Shown here one piece after another: positions 28,860 through 38,607 of a stretch of 64,000 nucleotides of DNA. Source of the stretch: Pseudooceanicola sp. (lineage in GTDB: Bacteria; Pseudomonadota; Alphaproteobacteria; Rhodobacterales; Rhodobacteraceae); NCBI RefSeq assembly GCF_029213205.1, contig NZ_JARGNH010000016.1, positions 1 through 64,000 on the forward strand, in the 5' to 3' direction. The notes beneath the pieces are model-generated. The model worked only from the letters and a program-made list of their open reading frames with translations. It ran no database searches and had not been told where the DNA came from. The translations under genes and the position numbers were made by a program. Within the stretch, counting starts at the first letter, position 1, and every line of letters starts with the position of its first letter.

Positions 28860-30470
28860 CGCCGTTCCAGGCGCGTGATCAATGGCGTAGAGGCTGAACC
28901 CCGCGCCCTGGTGCACCTCATGCAGACCAACCCCGATCTCTTCGACATATGACAGGATCAGCTGCCGGGCCGATGGGTTCGCCGGGCAATCCGGCACCAG
29001 CAGATGGCTGGCATTGGCAAAGCCGGGCAGCCCTTCGTAATACCACGGCGCGCCGCCCTGGAGCGGTGCCAGCGGCGCAAACAGCCAATGCGGCGCCAGG
29101 TAATCGGCGACGAAGGGCTGGACCTGCAGCGCCGGTTTCAGCGCCCTCAGCGTGGCGGCCTGATCCCGGGTCTCGGCAATCAGCCCGGCGGTCAGGGTGC
29201 AATCCGGCAAGGTCCGATCCAGAAACAGCGTCTGCATCGCCGGGTCGATATCCTTGCTCACGCGCAGCGGCATCGCCATGCGCGCGGGTCCGGCGTAGTC
29301 GGTCAGGATCTGCAGATCCGCCCCGATCGGTGTGCTGAACACCGGCGCGTACTGATCGCGCGGCAGAAACGCATGGCGCAGCGGGCTGACCAGCAGATTG
29401 AGCATGATCGGCGACAACAGAACCAGCGCGCCCAGAGCGACCCCGCCAAGGCCGAGGCGCGGCCCCTCGCCCGACGCCGGCAATTGCGCCAAGAGACAGA
29501 TGGCGAGTGCCAGCAGCCAGATCGGATCATTGCCGATGTTCTGAAAAGCGATGTGGGCGAAGGCGGGCAGCAGGATCAGCAGGGTCAGCCCCGGCCCGCG
29601 CGACTCCCGCCGCAGCAGCCAGGCACCGATCAGCGCCAGCAGGCTGGCCGGGGCATAGGCTGGTGACAGGATCACCTGCACCAATGACGCGGAGGGCCAG
29701 GGCCGCAGGGACGAGTGTGACCCGGCACTCAAATCATAGAAATAGGCCAGCCAATAGCCGAGCCCGAAGATCAGGCTGTATCCGGCCCAGACCGCCAGCG
29801 CAGCAAGGATTCCGACCCACATCACCCGGGCGCGAAACTGAATCAGCAGGCCCAGCCCCACCGGGATCAGCAACGCCAGTGCCACATCGGCCTTGATCAG
29901 CACCAGCGCCGCCAGCGCCAGCCCGATGATCAGCCCGTCCCGGACATCGGCCCGGTCGCAACGCGCCGGAACCACGACCAGCACCACCACCAGGCTGGTC
30001 AGCGCCCAGGCCCAGCGGTTGGAATGCGCCAGCAGCGACAGGTTCGGATCGCTGCCACCATAGGTATTGGCGGTGACCATCCCCAGCACCGCGACGCCAA
30101 AGCCGCAGGCGAGCCACAGCGGCAAGCGGCTGACCCCGGTCCAGATCACCGCCGGCAACAGCACCAGCGCTGCCAGAATCTGGCCCCAGAGCAATGCCTG
30201 ACCAAGGCCGATCTGCCATCTGATCCCGAACTGCGTGGGCAGCGACAGCAACACCGCGAAGGGCCGGATCGCCAGATCGCCGATTGGCGTCATGAAATCC
30301 TGATGTGGCACCTGCCCCGCCGTCATCCGCAGCACCAAATCGGCCAGATGCAGCATGTCGCCTGCATCGCGATCAAACCGTAACGCGCCAGCGTAAAGCG
30401 TCAGCCCCAGCTGCAGCGCGAGGAAGCCGAGCATAAATCCACAATAAAGCCGTATTTGCGCCCTGCTCAT
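28830..30470 (-). CDS. Large polytopic membrane protein of unknown function
   Basis: 546 residues with about ten to twelve hydrophobic helices in the first about 390 residues and a soluble C-terminal part of about 150 residues. The region after the first helix (GDMLHLADLVLRMTAGQVPH, QDFMTPIGDLAI) recalls lipid-linked-sugar glycosyltransferases of the GT-C fold, but no catalytic motif can be assigned with confidence. It overlaps the prepilin peptidase tail to tail by 30 bases. A role in modifying pilin or the cell surface is possible but speculative. Confidence 0.75.
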   Translation of the reverse strand: MSRAQIRLYCGFMLGFLALQLGLTLYAGALRFDRDAGDMLHLADLVLRMTAGQVPHQDFMTPIGDLAIRPFAVLLSLPTQFGIRWQIGLGQALLWGQILAALVLLPAVIWTGVSRLPLWLACGFGVAVLGMVTANTYGGSDPNLSLLAHSNRWAWALTSLVVVLVVVPARCDRADVRDGLIIGLALAALVLIKADVALALLIPVGLGLLIQFRARVMWVGILAALAVWAGYSLIFGLGYWLAYFYDLSAGSHSSLRPWPSASLVQVILSPAYAPASLLALIGAWLLRRESRGPGLTLLILLPAFAHIAFQNIGNDPIWLLALAICLLAQLPASGEGPRLGLGGVALGALVLLSPIMLNLLVSPLRHAFLPRDQYAPVFSTPIGADLQILTDYAGPARMAMPLRVSKDIDPAMQTLFLDRTLPDCTLTAGLIAETRDQAATLRALKPALQVQPFVADYLAPHWLFAPLAPLQGGAPWYYEGLPGFANASHLLVPDCPANPSARQLILSYVEEIGVGLHEVHQGAGFSLYAIDHAPGTASAAKEDAQD

Positions 30471-30598
30471 GATCCCCTCATGTGGTTTTTGTCACATTAC
30501 GAGGCTGAAATGCGCATTGGAATGATTTGTTCACCGGCCTTTGTGGCCGAAGCGTAATATGGAAAAAAACCTGTGATGAGCAGAAGGCAGGAACACGT

Positions 30599-31912
30599 AT
30601 GAACATGCAGGTCCAAACGGGGGTGGCACCGCCACCTTTGCCGCATTCTCTGGAAGAGATGTGCCTTCCCATCGTGATGATGCGGGACATCTTGCTGAAA
30701 ACCATTTTCCGCAAGAATATCGACCGGATCAGCACGATTGCGCAGGCCTTGTCGCTGCCTGTCCCGGTGACCCAGGAGCTGGTGGATATCGCCCGCGAGC
30801 AGATGCTGATTGAGGTGACTGGCACGGTCAAGGCGTCCGCTTCACGCGAGATGGCCTATCAGCTGACAGATTCCGGCCGGGCCCGGTCGCTGGATGCGCT
30901 GAAACAATCGGAGTATTATGGCGCCATGCCAGTGCCGCTGGCGATCTATCATGAACAGATCAAGCGCCAGTCGATCAAGAATATCCAGGTCACCCGCGAC
31001 CACCTGACCGCGTCGATGGGGCATCTGGTGCTGCCCGACGACCTGATCTCCAACCTCGGCCCCGCTGTGTCCTCGGGCCGGTCGGTGCTGATGTATGGCC
31101 CGCCGGGCAACGGCAAATCCTCGATCTCCAACGGCATCCGCGACGCGCTCGGGGACAAGATCTACGTACCCAAGGCGGTCGAATATGCCGGGCAGGTGAT
31201 CACAGTTTACGATCCGATCGTACACACCGCCGCCGAAGAGCAGGTGGACGACCCGAACACGCTGCGCCGCGCCTCGAACCGCTTTGACAACCGCTATGTG
31301 CTGTGCGCGCGCCCGACGGTGATCACTGGCGGCGAACTGACGCTGGACATGCTCGATCTGGTCTATAACCCGGTCGCCCGCACCTATCAGGCGCCGCTGC
31401 AGATGAAGGCCACGGGCGGCGTGTTCATCGTCGATGACCTTGGCCGTCAATCGGAACCGCCGCAGGCGCTGATCAACCGCTGGATCGTGCCGCTTGAGGA
31501 AAGCAAGGACATCTTGGCGCTGCAATCGGGCGAAAAATTTGAAGTGCCGTTCGACACGCTGGTGATCTTTTCCACCAACTTCCACCCGAACGAGCTTTTC
31601 GATAAGGCCGCGCTGCGCCGGATCTTCTTCAAGATCAAGATCGACGGGCCGAGCCAGGAAAACTTTCTCAAGATCTTTGCCATGGTGGCGCGCAAGAAGA
31701 AGATGCCGCTGTCGGAACCGGCGCTGGTGCATCTGCTGAAAAAGAAATACCCGACCATCGACAACATTTTTGCCAATTATCAGCCGATCTTTCTGATCGA
31801 CCAGATGATCTCGATCTGCGAATTCGAAGGCATCCCCCATCAGATGACCCCCGAATTGATCGACCGCGCCTGGCACAACATGTTCGTCAAGGACGAGCAT
31901 ATCGTGAACTGA
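30599..31912 (+). CDS. AAA family ATPase downstream of the Tad locus
   Basis: 437 residues from ATG 30599; an upstream in-frame start at 30527 is less likely. The AAA core shows Walker A GPPGNGKSS (Lys173) and Walker B-like GVFIVDDLGRQ, then a sensor-like VIFSTNFHPNELFDKAALRR. The N-terminal about 130 residues look like a winged-helix or helical domain (LPVPVTQELVDIAREQM). It resembles proteins annotated as predicted ATPase with chaperone activity. It follows the Tad cluster on the same strand, separated by the convergent membrane protein. Confidence 0.85.
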   Translation: MNMQVQTGVAPPPLPHSLEEMCLPIVMMRDILLKTIFRKNIDRISTIAQALSLPVPVTQELVDIAREQMLIEVTGTVKASASREMAYQLTDSGRARSLDALKQSEYYGAMPVPLAIYHEQIKRQSIKNIQVTRDHLTASMGHLVLPDDLISNLGPAVSSGRSVLMYGPPGNGKSSISNGIRDALGDKIYVPKAVEYAGQVITVYDPIVHTAAEEQVDDPNTLRRASNRFDNRYVLCARPTVITGGELTLDMLDLVYNPVARTYQAPLQMKATGGVFIVDDLGRQSEPPQALINRWIVPLEESKDILALQSGEKFEVPFDTLVIFSTNFHPNELFDKAALRRIFFKIKIDGPSQENFLKIFAMVARKKKMPLSEPALVHLLKKKYPTIDNIFANYQPIFLIDQMISICEFEGIPHQMTPELIDRAWHNMFVKDEHIVN

Positions 31913-31957
31913 TCCGCACCGGGCGGATCGCCTGCGCGAGGACAAATCGGCCCGCGA

Positions 31958-33487
31958 TCACTCGGCTGGGGCTGTGTTCCGGTCTGGCATCGTGGTCCCC
32001 AGCGGCAATTCTTCAAGTCGCATCGAAATCAGACAAGCCACAAAGGCCAAGATCATCGCGACGCCGTAGATCGGCGTAATCGCCTCGGAAAACCCGGCGA
32101 TCACCTGCGCCCGCAGGTCCGGGTCCAGCGCAATCACCCGCTCGAACGTGATCGGCCCGTCACCGCCGCCCGGCAACAGCGGGCGCACATGGCGGCCCAG
32201 CCCCATCGCAAACAAGCCGCCGAACAGCGAGGTGCCGATGGCGCCACCGGTGAGGCGGAACATGTTCACGCTGGCGGTGCCGATGCCGATGTTTTCGATC
32301 GGGATCGCCGACTGGATCGCGGCAATGCTGATGCCCATCGTCGGCCCCAGCCCGATCCCGACCATGCACAGATTGGCAGAGATCAGCCAGATTGACGTGT
32401 CCGGCCCGATGTTGGACAGGCAGAACATCGCGACCCCCAGGAACGCGGTCGAGGCGATCGGCATCCATTTGTAGCGCCCGGTCCGGGACATGGAGCGTCC
32501 GGCCAGGATCGAGGTGCCGATCATGCCGAACATCATCGCCACCAGGAACATGCCCGACTCGGCCGGTTCCAGCCCTTTGACCACCTGCAGATAGGTCGGC
32601 ATGAACGCGATGGTGCCGAACATCGTCATCCCGACCAGAAAGTTCATCGAATTGGCGACCTGGAAGTTCCGGATCGTGAACAGGATCGGCGGCATGATCG
32701 GTTCGGCAGCGCGGCGTTCAACCCGAACCAGCAGCAGCAGCACAACCGGGGCCAGCGCCAGCAATGCCAGCACCGTCGGGCTGGTCCAGGGCAATACCGC
32801 ACCGCCCAGATTGGCGAGCAGAACCAAAGTGCTGAGCAAGGAGGCCAGCAGGAACCCACCTAGATAGTCGATCCGGTGCTTGCCCGAGGACGGCGCTTTG
32901 TCCATCGCCAGGCTGATCACTGTAAAGGCGATCATCCCGATCGGCAGGTTCAGCCAGAAAATCCAGTGCCAGCTCATATGGCTGACAATATAGCCGCCGA
33001 CCAGTGGACCGATGATCGAGGACACGCCAAATATACTGGACAGGACACCCTGCGCTTGGCCGCGTTGACGTGGTGGCAGCACATCCGCAACCGAGGCCAT
33101 CGAGAGCACGATCAAGGACCCGCCGCCATAGCCCTGCACCAGGCGCCCGGCCACCAGGGTCAGCATGTTCTGCGCGGTTCCGCAGATCACCGATCCGACC
33201 AGGAACACGATGATCGCGGCCTGCAGAACCACCTTTCGGCCATAGAGATCACCCAGCCGCCCGGAAATCGGCGCGCCGATGGTCGAGGCCAGCAGGAACG
33301 CGGTCACCACCCAGGTGATGTAATCCAGCCCGCCCAATTGGCTGACGATCCGCGGCAGCGCAGCCGCCACGACGGTGTTGCCAATCGAGGACAGGAACAA
33401 GGTCGAAGCAATTGCGGCAAAGATGATCCGAAGCCGACGCTTATCGATCTCTGGTGGCGGGGTCTGGTCTGCCTCGGCTGCCGCCAT
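31958..33487 (-). CDS. MFS multidrug transporter, DHA2 (EmrB/QacA) type
   Basis: 509 residues with about 14 membrane helices, as in the 14-helix DHA2 drug:H+ antiporters. Motif A reads GRLGDLYGRKVVLQ, and motif C is seen as SIIGPLVGGYIV near helix 5. The cytoplasmic N-terminus is short. It is divergent from a MarR-type regulator only 126-141 bases away, the usual arrangement for a drug efflux pump under local repression. The substrate is unknown. Confidence 0.93.
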   Translation of the reverse strand: MAAAEADQTPPPEIDKRRLRIIFAAIASTLFLSSIGNTVVAAALPRIVSQLGGLDYITWVVTAFLLASTIGAPISGRLGDLYGRKVVLQAAIIVFLVGSVICGTAQNMLTLVAGRLVQGYGGGSLIVLSMASVADVLPPRQRGQAQGVLSSIFGVSSIIGPLVGGYIVSHMSWHWIFWLNLPIGMIAFTVISLAMDKAPSSGKHRIDYLGGFLLASLLSTLVLLANLGGAVLPWTSPTVLALLALAPVVLLLLVRVERRAAEPIMPPILFTIRNFQVANSMNFLVGMTMFGTIAFMPTYLQVVKGLEPAESGMFLVAMMFGMIGTSILAGRSMSRTGRYKWMPIASTAFLGVAMFCLSNIGPDTSIWLISANLCMVGIGLGPTMGISIAAIQSAIPIENIGIGTASVNMFRLTGGAIGTSLFGGLFAMGLGRHVRPLLPGGGDGPITFERVIALDPDLRAQVIAGFSEAITPIYGVAMILAFVACLISMRLEELPLGTTMPDRNTAPAE

Positions 33488-33613
33488 GAGGTATAGTCCT
33501 TTGCTGACCGGTTGTTGCCGGCCTGAATTCGCCCGGGAGAGCGCACAGACATGGTTTGGATTTGGTCAGTGCGGTGCTAATCTTCCGTAGCCGCCGTTAT
33601 CTGCTGCTGGCAT

Positions 33614-34291
33614 TTGCATGTCAATAGCATGTATATTGGCGGCGCAGTCGATTCCGGTCGCCGCAGGACATACGCCAATCAGGAGGGCAGGATCATCGGC
33701 TCACGCGATGACATCACCAAACGCTACCTCGCCCGCGCCGGGATCCCGCCCGAAGTGTCGGATCGCGCGCTCAAGCTGGATGCGATCGTGCAGAACTGGC
33801 GCCGCCGCGTCCAGAAACGCGAGATCGGCCGGATGGCGCTGCGCGAGTTGGACCTGCCGCTGGACCTGCCCAAGCTCGACGTGCTGATCGCGATCTGGGC
33901 GCCATCGAACGAATTCGGCCGCAACGATGCCGAAACCATGGTCTCGACCATCGCCACCCGGCTGGGCATCGATCCGTCGCGCGCCTCGCGCCTGGTTTCG
34001 GATCTGATCGGCCAGGGTTTTGTCAAACGCTGTGTCTCACAAGAGGATGCGCGCCGCACCGTGGTGGATCTGACCGACCAGGGGCTGGCCATCGTCGACG
34101 CGGTGCGCACGATCAAGTTCCTGATGCTGGGCGATTATCTGAAAAGCTGGCCGATCGAGGAAATCGACGCCTTCGTGCCGCAGATGGAACGCTTCTTTCA
34201 CTGGTCCGATCAGGCTGAAACAATGAATTCCGGTCGCCTGAAACCCGAGATCGAAAAGCTGGCGAACAAGCTCAAGCAAAGCTTGGACTGA
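33614..34291 (+). CDS. MarR family transcriptional regulator
   Basis: 225 residues from a TTG at 33614, or 220 from ATG 33629; the true start may be later because MarR proteins are usually about 150-180 residues. The winged-helix core covers about residues 90-165: NDAETMVSTIATRLGIDPSR, ASRLVSDLIGQGFVKRC, then SQEDARRTVVDLTDQG, the classic MarR wing. It is divergent from the MFS pump, which it likely represses. GCATGT occurs twice, 11 bases apart, around the start (33616-33632). Confidence 0.88.
   Translation: MHVNSMYIGGAVDSGRRRTYANQEGRIIGSRDDITKRYLARAGIPPEVSDRALKLDAIVQNWRRRVQKREIGRMALRELDLPLDLPKLDVLIAIWAPSNEFGRNDAETMVSTIATRLGIDPSRASRLVSDLIGQGFVKRCVSQEDARRTVVDLTDQGLAIVDAVRTIKFLMLGDYLKSWPIEEIDAFVPQMERFFHWSDQAETMNSGRLKPEIEKLANKLKQSLD
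33616..33632. promoter_or_regulatory. GCATGT direct repeat at the MarR/MFS divergent promoter
   Basis: GCATGTCAATAGCATGT holds two copies of GCATGT with an 11-base period, about one helical turn. It covers the possible TTG/ATG starts of the MarR gene. It could be an operator, but MarR sites are usually inverted repeats, so support is weak. Confidence 0.2.
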
Positions 34292-34350
34292 GCTGGGGCG
34301 CGATCGACAGCCCCTTGCCCAATCCGCCTGCGGCACCTTAAGAACGTAGC

Positions 34351-36765
34351 ATGAACACGCTGCCCGCCCCGTTTCAGCACTGGTTTTCCAGCCGTGGCTG
34401 GCAGATCCATCCGCATCAGCGGGCGATGCTGGACCGGGCCGCCGACCCGGCCCTGCTGCTGATCGCCCCGACCGGCGGCGGCAAGACCCTGGCCGGGTTC
34501 CTGCCGACCCTGGCGGAGCTTGCCGATGGCGGGCACCAGGGGCTGCACACGCTCTATATCTCGCCGCTCAAGGCCTTGGCCGCCGATATCAAACGCAACC
34601 TGTCGACCCCGGTCGAAGAGATGGGCCTGCCGATCCGCATCGAGGATCGCACCGGCGACACCTCTTACACCGCCAAGCGTCGCCAGCGCGCCGACCCGCC
34701 GCATATCCTGCTGACCACGCCGGAAAGCCTGGCGCTGCTGATCTCTTACCCGGACGCGCCCCGCATCTTTGCGGGTCTGCAACGGGTGGTGGTGGATGAG
34801 ATCCACGCTCTGGCTGAAAGCAAGCGCGGCGATCAGCTGTTCCTGGCGCTGGCGCGGTTGCAAACCCTGTGCCCCGATCTGCGCCGGGTCGGCCTGTCGG
34901 CCACCGTCGAGGATCCCGCCGCCCTCGCCCGTCTGCTGGCCCGGCATCCCGACCGCTGCGAAATCCTGACGGCCGATCCCGGCCCCGACCCGGATATCGC
35001 GATGCTGGAAACCGCCGAATTGCCACCCTGGTCCGGCGGTGGTGCCGGCTATGCGATTCCGGCGGTGCTTGACCAGATCCGCCAGCACAAGACCACGCTG
35101 ATCTTTCACAACACCCGCGCCCAGGCCGAAATTTTCTTTCACGCCCTATGGATGGCCAATGACGAGGCGTTGCCGATCGGCATTCACCACGGCAGCCTCG
35201 ACCGGACTCAGCGCGAACGGGTGGAGCGGGCGATGACCACCGGGCGGCTGCGGGCGGTGGTCTGCACCGGATCGCTCGACCTCGGAATCGACTGGGGCGA
35301 CGTCGATCTGGTGATCCAGATTGGCGCGCCGAAGAACGTGAAACGGCTGGTGCAACGGATCGGGCGCGCCAACCACCGCTATAATGCGCCGTCCAAAGCG
35401 CTGCTGGTGCCCGCCAACCGGTTCGAAGTGGTCGAATGCGTCGCCGCGCTGGAGGCGGCGAAGGCGCATGATCTGGACGGCGATCCGCGCGGACCTGGCC
35501 CGTTGGACGTGCTGTGCCAGCATATCCTGATCACCGCCTGCGCCGGGCCCTTCGATGCCGCGGCGCTGTTTGCCGAGGTCACCAGTGCCGGGGCCTATGC
35601 GGATCTGGCGCGCAGCGATTTTGACGCCTGCCTCGAATTCGTCGCCACCGGCGGCTATGCCCTGCGCGCCTATGACAAGTGGAAGCGGCTGCAACAGGGG
35701 CCCGACGGGCGCTGGCATCTGCGCGACCCGCGCGCCACCACGCTGATCCGGATGAACATCGGCACGATCTTTGACTATGACAAGCTGAAGGTCCGGTTGA
35801 AAAACACCTTTGGCCGGGCGCTGGGTGAAATCGACGAAAGCTTTGCCGCCTCGCTGACCACCGGCGACACGTTCCTGATCGGCGGGCGCATCGTGCGTTA
35901 CGAGGGGTTGAAGGAATTGACCGTCGAGGTCACCCGCAACGCCGCCCGCAAGCCCAAGATCGCGGTGTTCGCCGGGTCGAAATTCGCCACCTCGACCCAG
36001 CTCAGCCACCGCATCCTACGGCTGTTCCAGCAGGACGACTGGCCGAACCTGCCTCCTCACACCGCCGAATGGCTGGCGCTGCAACGGCAGCTGTCGCGGT
36101 TGCCCGAACCGGGGCGGCTGCTGTTGGAAAGCTTTCCGCATGACGGGCGGCAGAACCTGGTGATCTACGGGCTCGCCGGGCGCAATGCGCAGCAGACCCT
36201 CGGCCTGATCCTGAGCAAACGGATGGAGGATCTGGGGCTTGCCCCGCTTGGCTTTGTCGCCACCGATTACGCGACCCTGATCTGGGGGCTGGAGCATCTG
36301 GACGATCCCGCGCCGCTGTTCGAGCCCGCCAGCCTGCGGGTCGGGCTGGAGCGCTGGCTGTCTGACAATGCGCTGATGAAACGCACCTTTCGCGCCTCGG
36401 CGCAGATCGCCGGGTTGATCACCCGCAACCAGCCACAAGCGGCGCGCAAGAGCGGGCGTCAGGCAACGGTTTCCTCGGACATCCTCTATGACACCCTGCA
36501 GAAATATGACCCCGACCACCTGCTGCTGCGGATTACCCGGATCGAGGCGATGCGCGGCATGGTCGATTTTGGCCGGGTCGAGGAAATGTTGGCCCGGATC
36601 GACGGGCGCATCGACCATCTGACCCTGGATCGCATCACCCCGCTGGCGGCACCGCTGTTCCTGGAACATGGCCGGGTGCCCGTCGAGGGCGCCGGGCGCG
36701 AACGGCTGCTAACGGAAGAGGCCGATCGCCTGATGGCCGAGGCAGGGCTGACGCAAAGGCCCTGA
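34351..36765 (+). CDS. Ligase-associated DEXH-box helicase (Lhr-like)
   Basis: 804 residues. Motif I is APTGGGKTLAGF (about 39-50) and motif II is DEIH (about 149-152, then ALAESKRG). The second RecA domain has SLDLGIDWGDVDLVIQIGAP followed by RLVQRIGRANHR. The length and a C-terminal winged-helix and DUF4145-free region match the bacterial Lhr-like family found beside DNA ligase and the PdeM phosphoesterase in a DNA damage response cassette. Neither partner is adjacent here; the next gene is an EamA transporter. It is likely an ATP-dependent 3'-5' DNA helicase in repair. Confidence 0.9.
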   Translation: MNTLPAPFQHWFSSRGWQIHPHQRAMLDRAADPALLLIAPTGGGKTLAGFLPTLAELADGGHQGLHTLYISPLKALAADIKRNLSTPVEEMGLPIRIEDRTGDTSYTAKRRQRADPPHILLTTPESLALLISYPDAPRIFAGLQRVVVDEIHALAESKRGDQLFLALARLQTLCPDLRRVGLSATVEDPAALARLLARHPDRCEILTADPGPDPDIAMLETAELPPWSGGGAGYAIPAVLDQIRQHKTTLIFHNTRAQAEIFFHALWMANDEALPIGIHHGSLDRTQRERVERAMTTGRLRAVVCTGSLDLGIDWGDVDLVIQIGAPKNVKRLVQRIGRANHRYNAPSKALLVPANRFEVVECVAALEAAKAHDLDGDPRGPGPLDVLCQHILITACAGPFDAAALFAEVTSAGAYADLARSDFDACLEFVATGGYALRAYDKWKRLQQGPDGRWHLRDPRATTLIRMNIGTIFDYDKLKVRLKNTFGRALGEIDESFAASLTTGDTFLIGGRIVRYEGLKELTVEVTRNAARKPKIAVFAGSKFATSTQLSHRILRLFQQDDWPNLPPHTAEWLALQRQLSRLPEPGRLLLESFPHDGRQNLVIYGLAGRNAQQTLGLILSKRMEDLGLAPLGFVATDYATLIWGLEHLDDPAPLFEPASLRVGLERWLSDNALMKRTFRASAQIAGLITRNQPQAARKSGRQATVSSDILYDTLQKYDPDHLLLRITRIEAMRGMVDFGRVEEMLARIDGRIDHLTLDRITPLAAPLFLEHGRVPVEGAGRERLLTEEADRLMAEAGLTQRP

Positions 36766-36897
36766 TCCGTCGCCGGAACTGACCCGAAGCCGGCAGGGGC
36801 GTTCCGTTCTGCGCCAAGTCTCGGCCCTGAAAAAATAGCTATTTCTGCACCTTCAAACCGGATGGACAAATTACCTGACGCCAATTAGCGTCCAAAT

Positions 36898-37836
36898 ATG
36901 AAAACTGACCGTCCTCTGCTTGGCATCCTCTTGATGATCGGCTTTTGCGTGGTCGCGCCGATGGGTGATGCGGTCGCCAAGCTGCTCGGTGAAAAGCAGC
37001 CCTTGGGGCAGCTGCTGCTGATCCGCTTTGCGGTGCAGGCGCTGTTGCTGGCTCCGCTTGTGGCGCTGACCGGGCGCAGCTGGCGGCTGTCGGGCCATCT
37101 GCTCAACCTGGCGATCCTGCGCACCTTCCTGCACATCATCGGCATCGGCATGATGTTCACCGCGCTGCGCTACCTGCCGCTGGCCGATGCGGTGGCCATC
37201 GCCTTTGTGATGCCGTTCATCCTGCTGGTGCTTGGTCGGCACTTTCTGGGCGAAGAGGTTGGCATCCGGCGGCTGCTGGCCTGCGTCGTCGGCTTCATCG
37301 GCACGCTGTTGGTCATTCAACCCAGCTTTGTCGAGGTCGGCCTGCCGGCGCTCTTGCCACTGGGCGTGGCGCTGAATTTCGCGGTATTCATCCTGGTGAC
37401 CCGTAAACTGGCGCCACATACCGATCCGATCGGGCTGCAGACGACATCGGGTCTGATCGCCGTAATCGTGCTGTTGCCGCTGATCCTGCTGCTGCAGCCG
37501 TTTGACTTTGCTCTCACCGATTTCGTCGCGGTGGATCGCCATAACGCCTTTCTGCTGTTTGCCATTGGCGCCCTTGGCACCCTTGGGCATTTGCTGATGA
37601 CCTGGTCGCTGCGCTATGCGCCCTCGGCCACCCTGGCACCGATCCAGTATCTGGAAATCCCGGTCGCGACGATCATCGGCTTTTTGATCTTCAAGGATTG
37701 GCCGAATGGCCTGGCCGCCCTGGGCATCCTGATCACCATGGCCGCCGGGCTTTATGTGGTCATGCGCGAACGGGCCATCGCGCGGGCGCAGCCGCAAGCG
37801 CAGGAACAACCTCCGACAATTCCGCCCGAGGCATGA
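36898..37836 (+). CDS. EamA/DMT family transporter
   Basis: 312 residues with ten hydrophobic helices arranged as two EamA repeats. Conserved segments include LPLADAVAIAFVMPFILLVL at the end of the first repeat and the related YAPSATLAPIQYLEIPVATI in the second. It belongs to the drug/metabolite transporter superfamily and probably exports a small metabolite. It overlaps the convergent thiN gene by 77 bases at its 3' end. Confidence 0.92.
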   Translation: MKTDRPLLGILLMIGFCVVAPMGDAVAKLLGEKQPLGQLLLIRFAVQALLLAPLVALTGRSWRLSGHLLNLAILRTFLHIIGIGMMFTALRYLPLADAVAIAFVMPFILLVLGRHFLGEEVGIRRLLACVVGFIGTLLVIQPSFVEVGLPALLPLGVALNFAVFILVTRKLAPHTDPIGLQTTSGLIAVIVLLPLILLLQPFDFALTDFVAVDRHNAFLLFAIGALGTLGHLLMTWSLRYAPSATLAPIQYLEIPVATIIGFLIFKDWPNGLAALGILITMAAGLYVVMRERAIARAQPQAQEQPPTIPPEA

Positions 37837-38446
37837 TCACCAGCATCAGCGGCGCCGCGATTTTCAGGCGCACCGGCCCGGTCACCCTGTTCGAGGTGCC
37901 GACCCGGTGATCCGGCGCAAAGACCAGACCGTCGATCGGCCATTGCAGCCCCTCAGATGTCCCGGACACCTGCCCCAGCGGATAAAGCGACAGCCAGCTG
38001 CCGAGCTGCGGCGTCACCGCAAACTCGGGCGGGCACAGAAACACCGCCTCCTCCTCACCGACCAGAATACAGCGTCTGTCGGGATGCCGGGTCAGCACGG
38101 TATAGGCGGCCAGCGCGTGATCTGCCCGTGTGCCGCTGAATCCGGCACCAATCACCAGCGGCGCCTCGATATGGCGCAGCGCCTTGTCGAAATCGGTGCT
38201 GTCCTGTTCGGTGATCCGGTGCAGCCTTTCGGCGGCAATCCGCGCGCGGTGTTCGGGGTTGAGGGAATCCATATCGCCGATGACCGCTTCGGGCATAATA
38301 TTGCGCCTGAACGCATGCGCGGCACCGCTGTCCGCGGCCACAACGGGACCACCAAGGCCAAGAACCTCGTCCAGAAGGCCGTCAGAGACCATTGCGCCGC
38401 CAAGCAAAACGATTTGTTTACAGGTGGTAAATAATGTCGAAGGCAT
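37760..38446 (-). CDS. thiN: Thiamine diphosphokinase
   Basis: 228 residues from ATG 38446 (MPSTLFTTCKQIVLLGG). The enzyme transfers diphosphate from ATP to thiamine to make thiamine diphosphate. The signature stretches are VVAADSGAAHAFR, AVIGDMDSL and EQDSTDFDKALRH, which carry the substrate- and magnesium-binding Asp residues, and GAGFSGTRADHALAA. No thiamine (TPP) riboswitch is visible upstream. The last 77 bases overlap the convergent EamA gene, more than most tail-to-tail overlaps. Confidence 0.93.
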   Translation of the reverse strand: MPSTLFTTCKQIVLLGGAMVSDGLLDEVLGLGGPVVAADSGAAHAFRRNIMPEAVIGDMDSLNPEHRARIAAERLHRITEQDSTDFDKALRHIEAPLVIGAGFSGTRADHALAAYTVLTRHPDRRCILVGEEEAVFLCPPEFAVTPQLGSWLSLYPLGQVSGTSEGLQWPIDGLVFAPDHRVGTSNRVTGPVRLKIAAPLMLVIMPRAELSEVVPALAAAPARWPVRA

Positions 38447-38607
38447 GGCAATCCCGGCACTTGCGTGGACTTGAACCACACAATCGTCACAAAATGAAAC
38501 TCAATGCACCATAGATTCGGGCAGGTTGGAACGCATCCTCTGAGTGTCGAGGTCCACGAGCAGTCACCGGACCCATAACTGGATACGAACAAGAAGCGAG
38601 CAAGACA

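Noticed and set aside
37760-38607. TPP riboswitch before thiN
   Set aside because: The 160 bases upstream do not contain the conserved CUGAGA or ACCUGAUC elements of a thiamine riboswitch.
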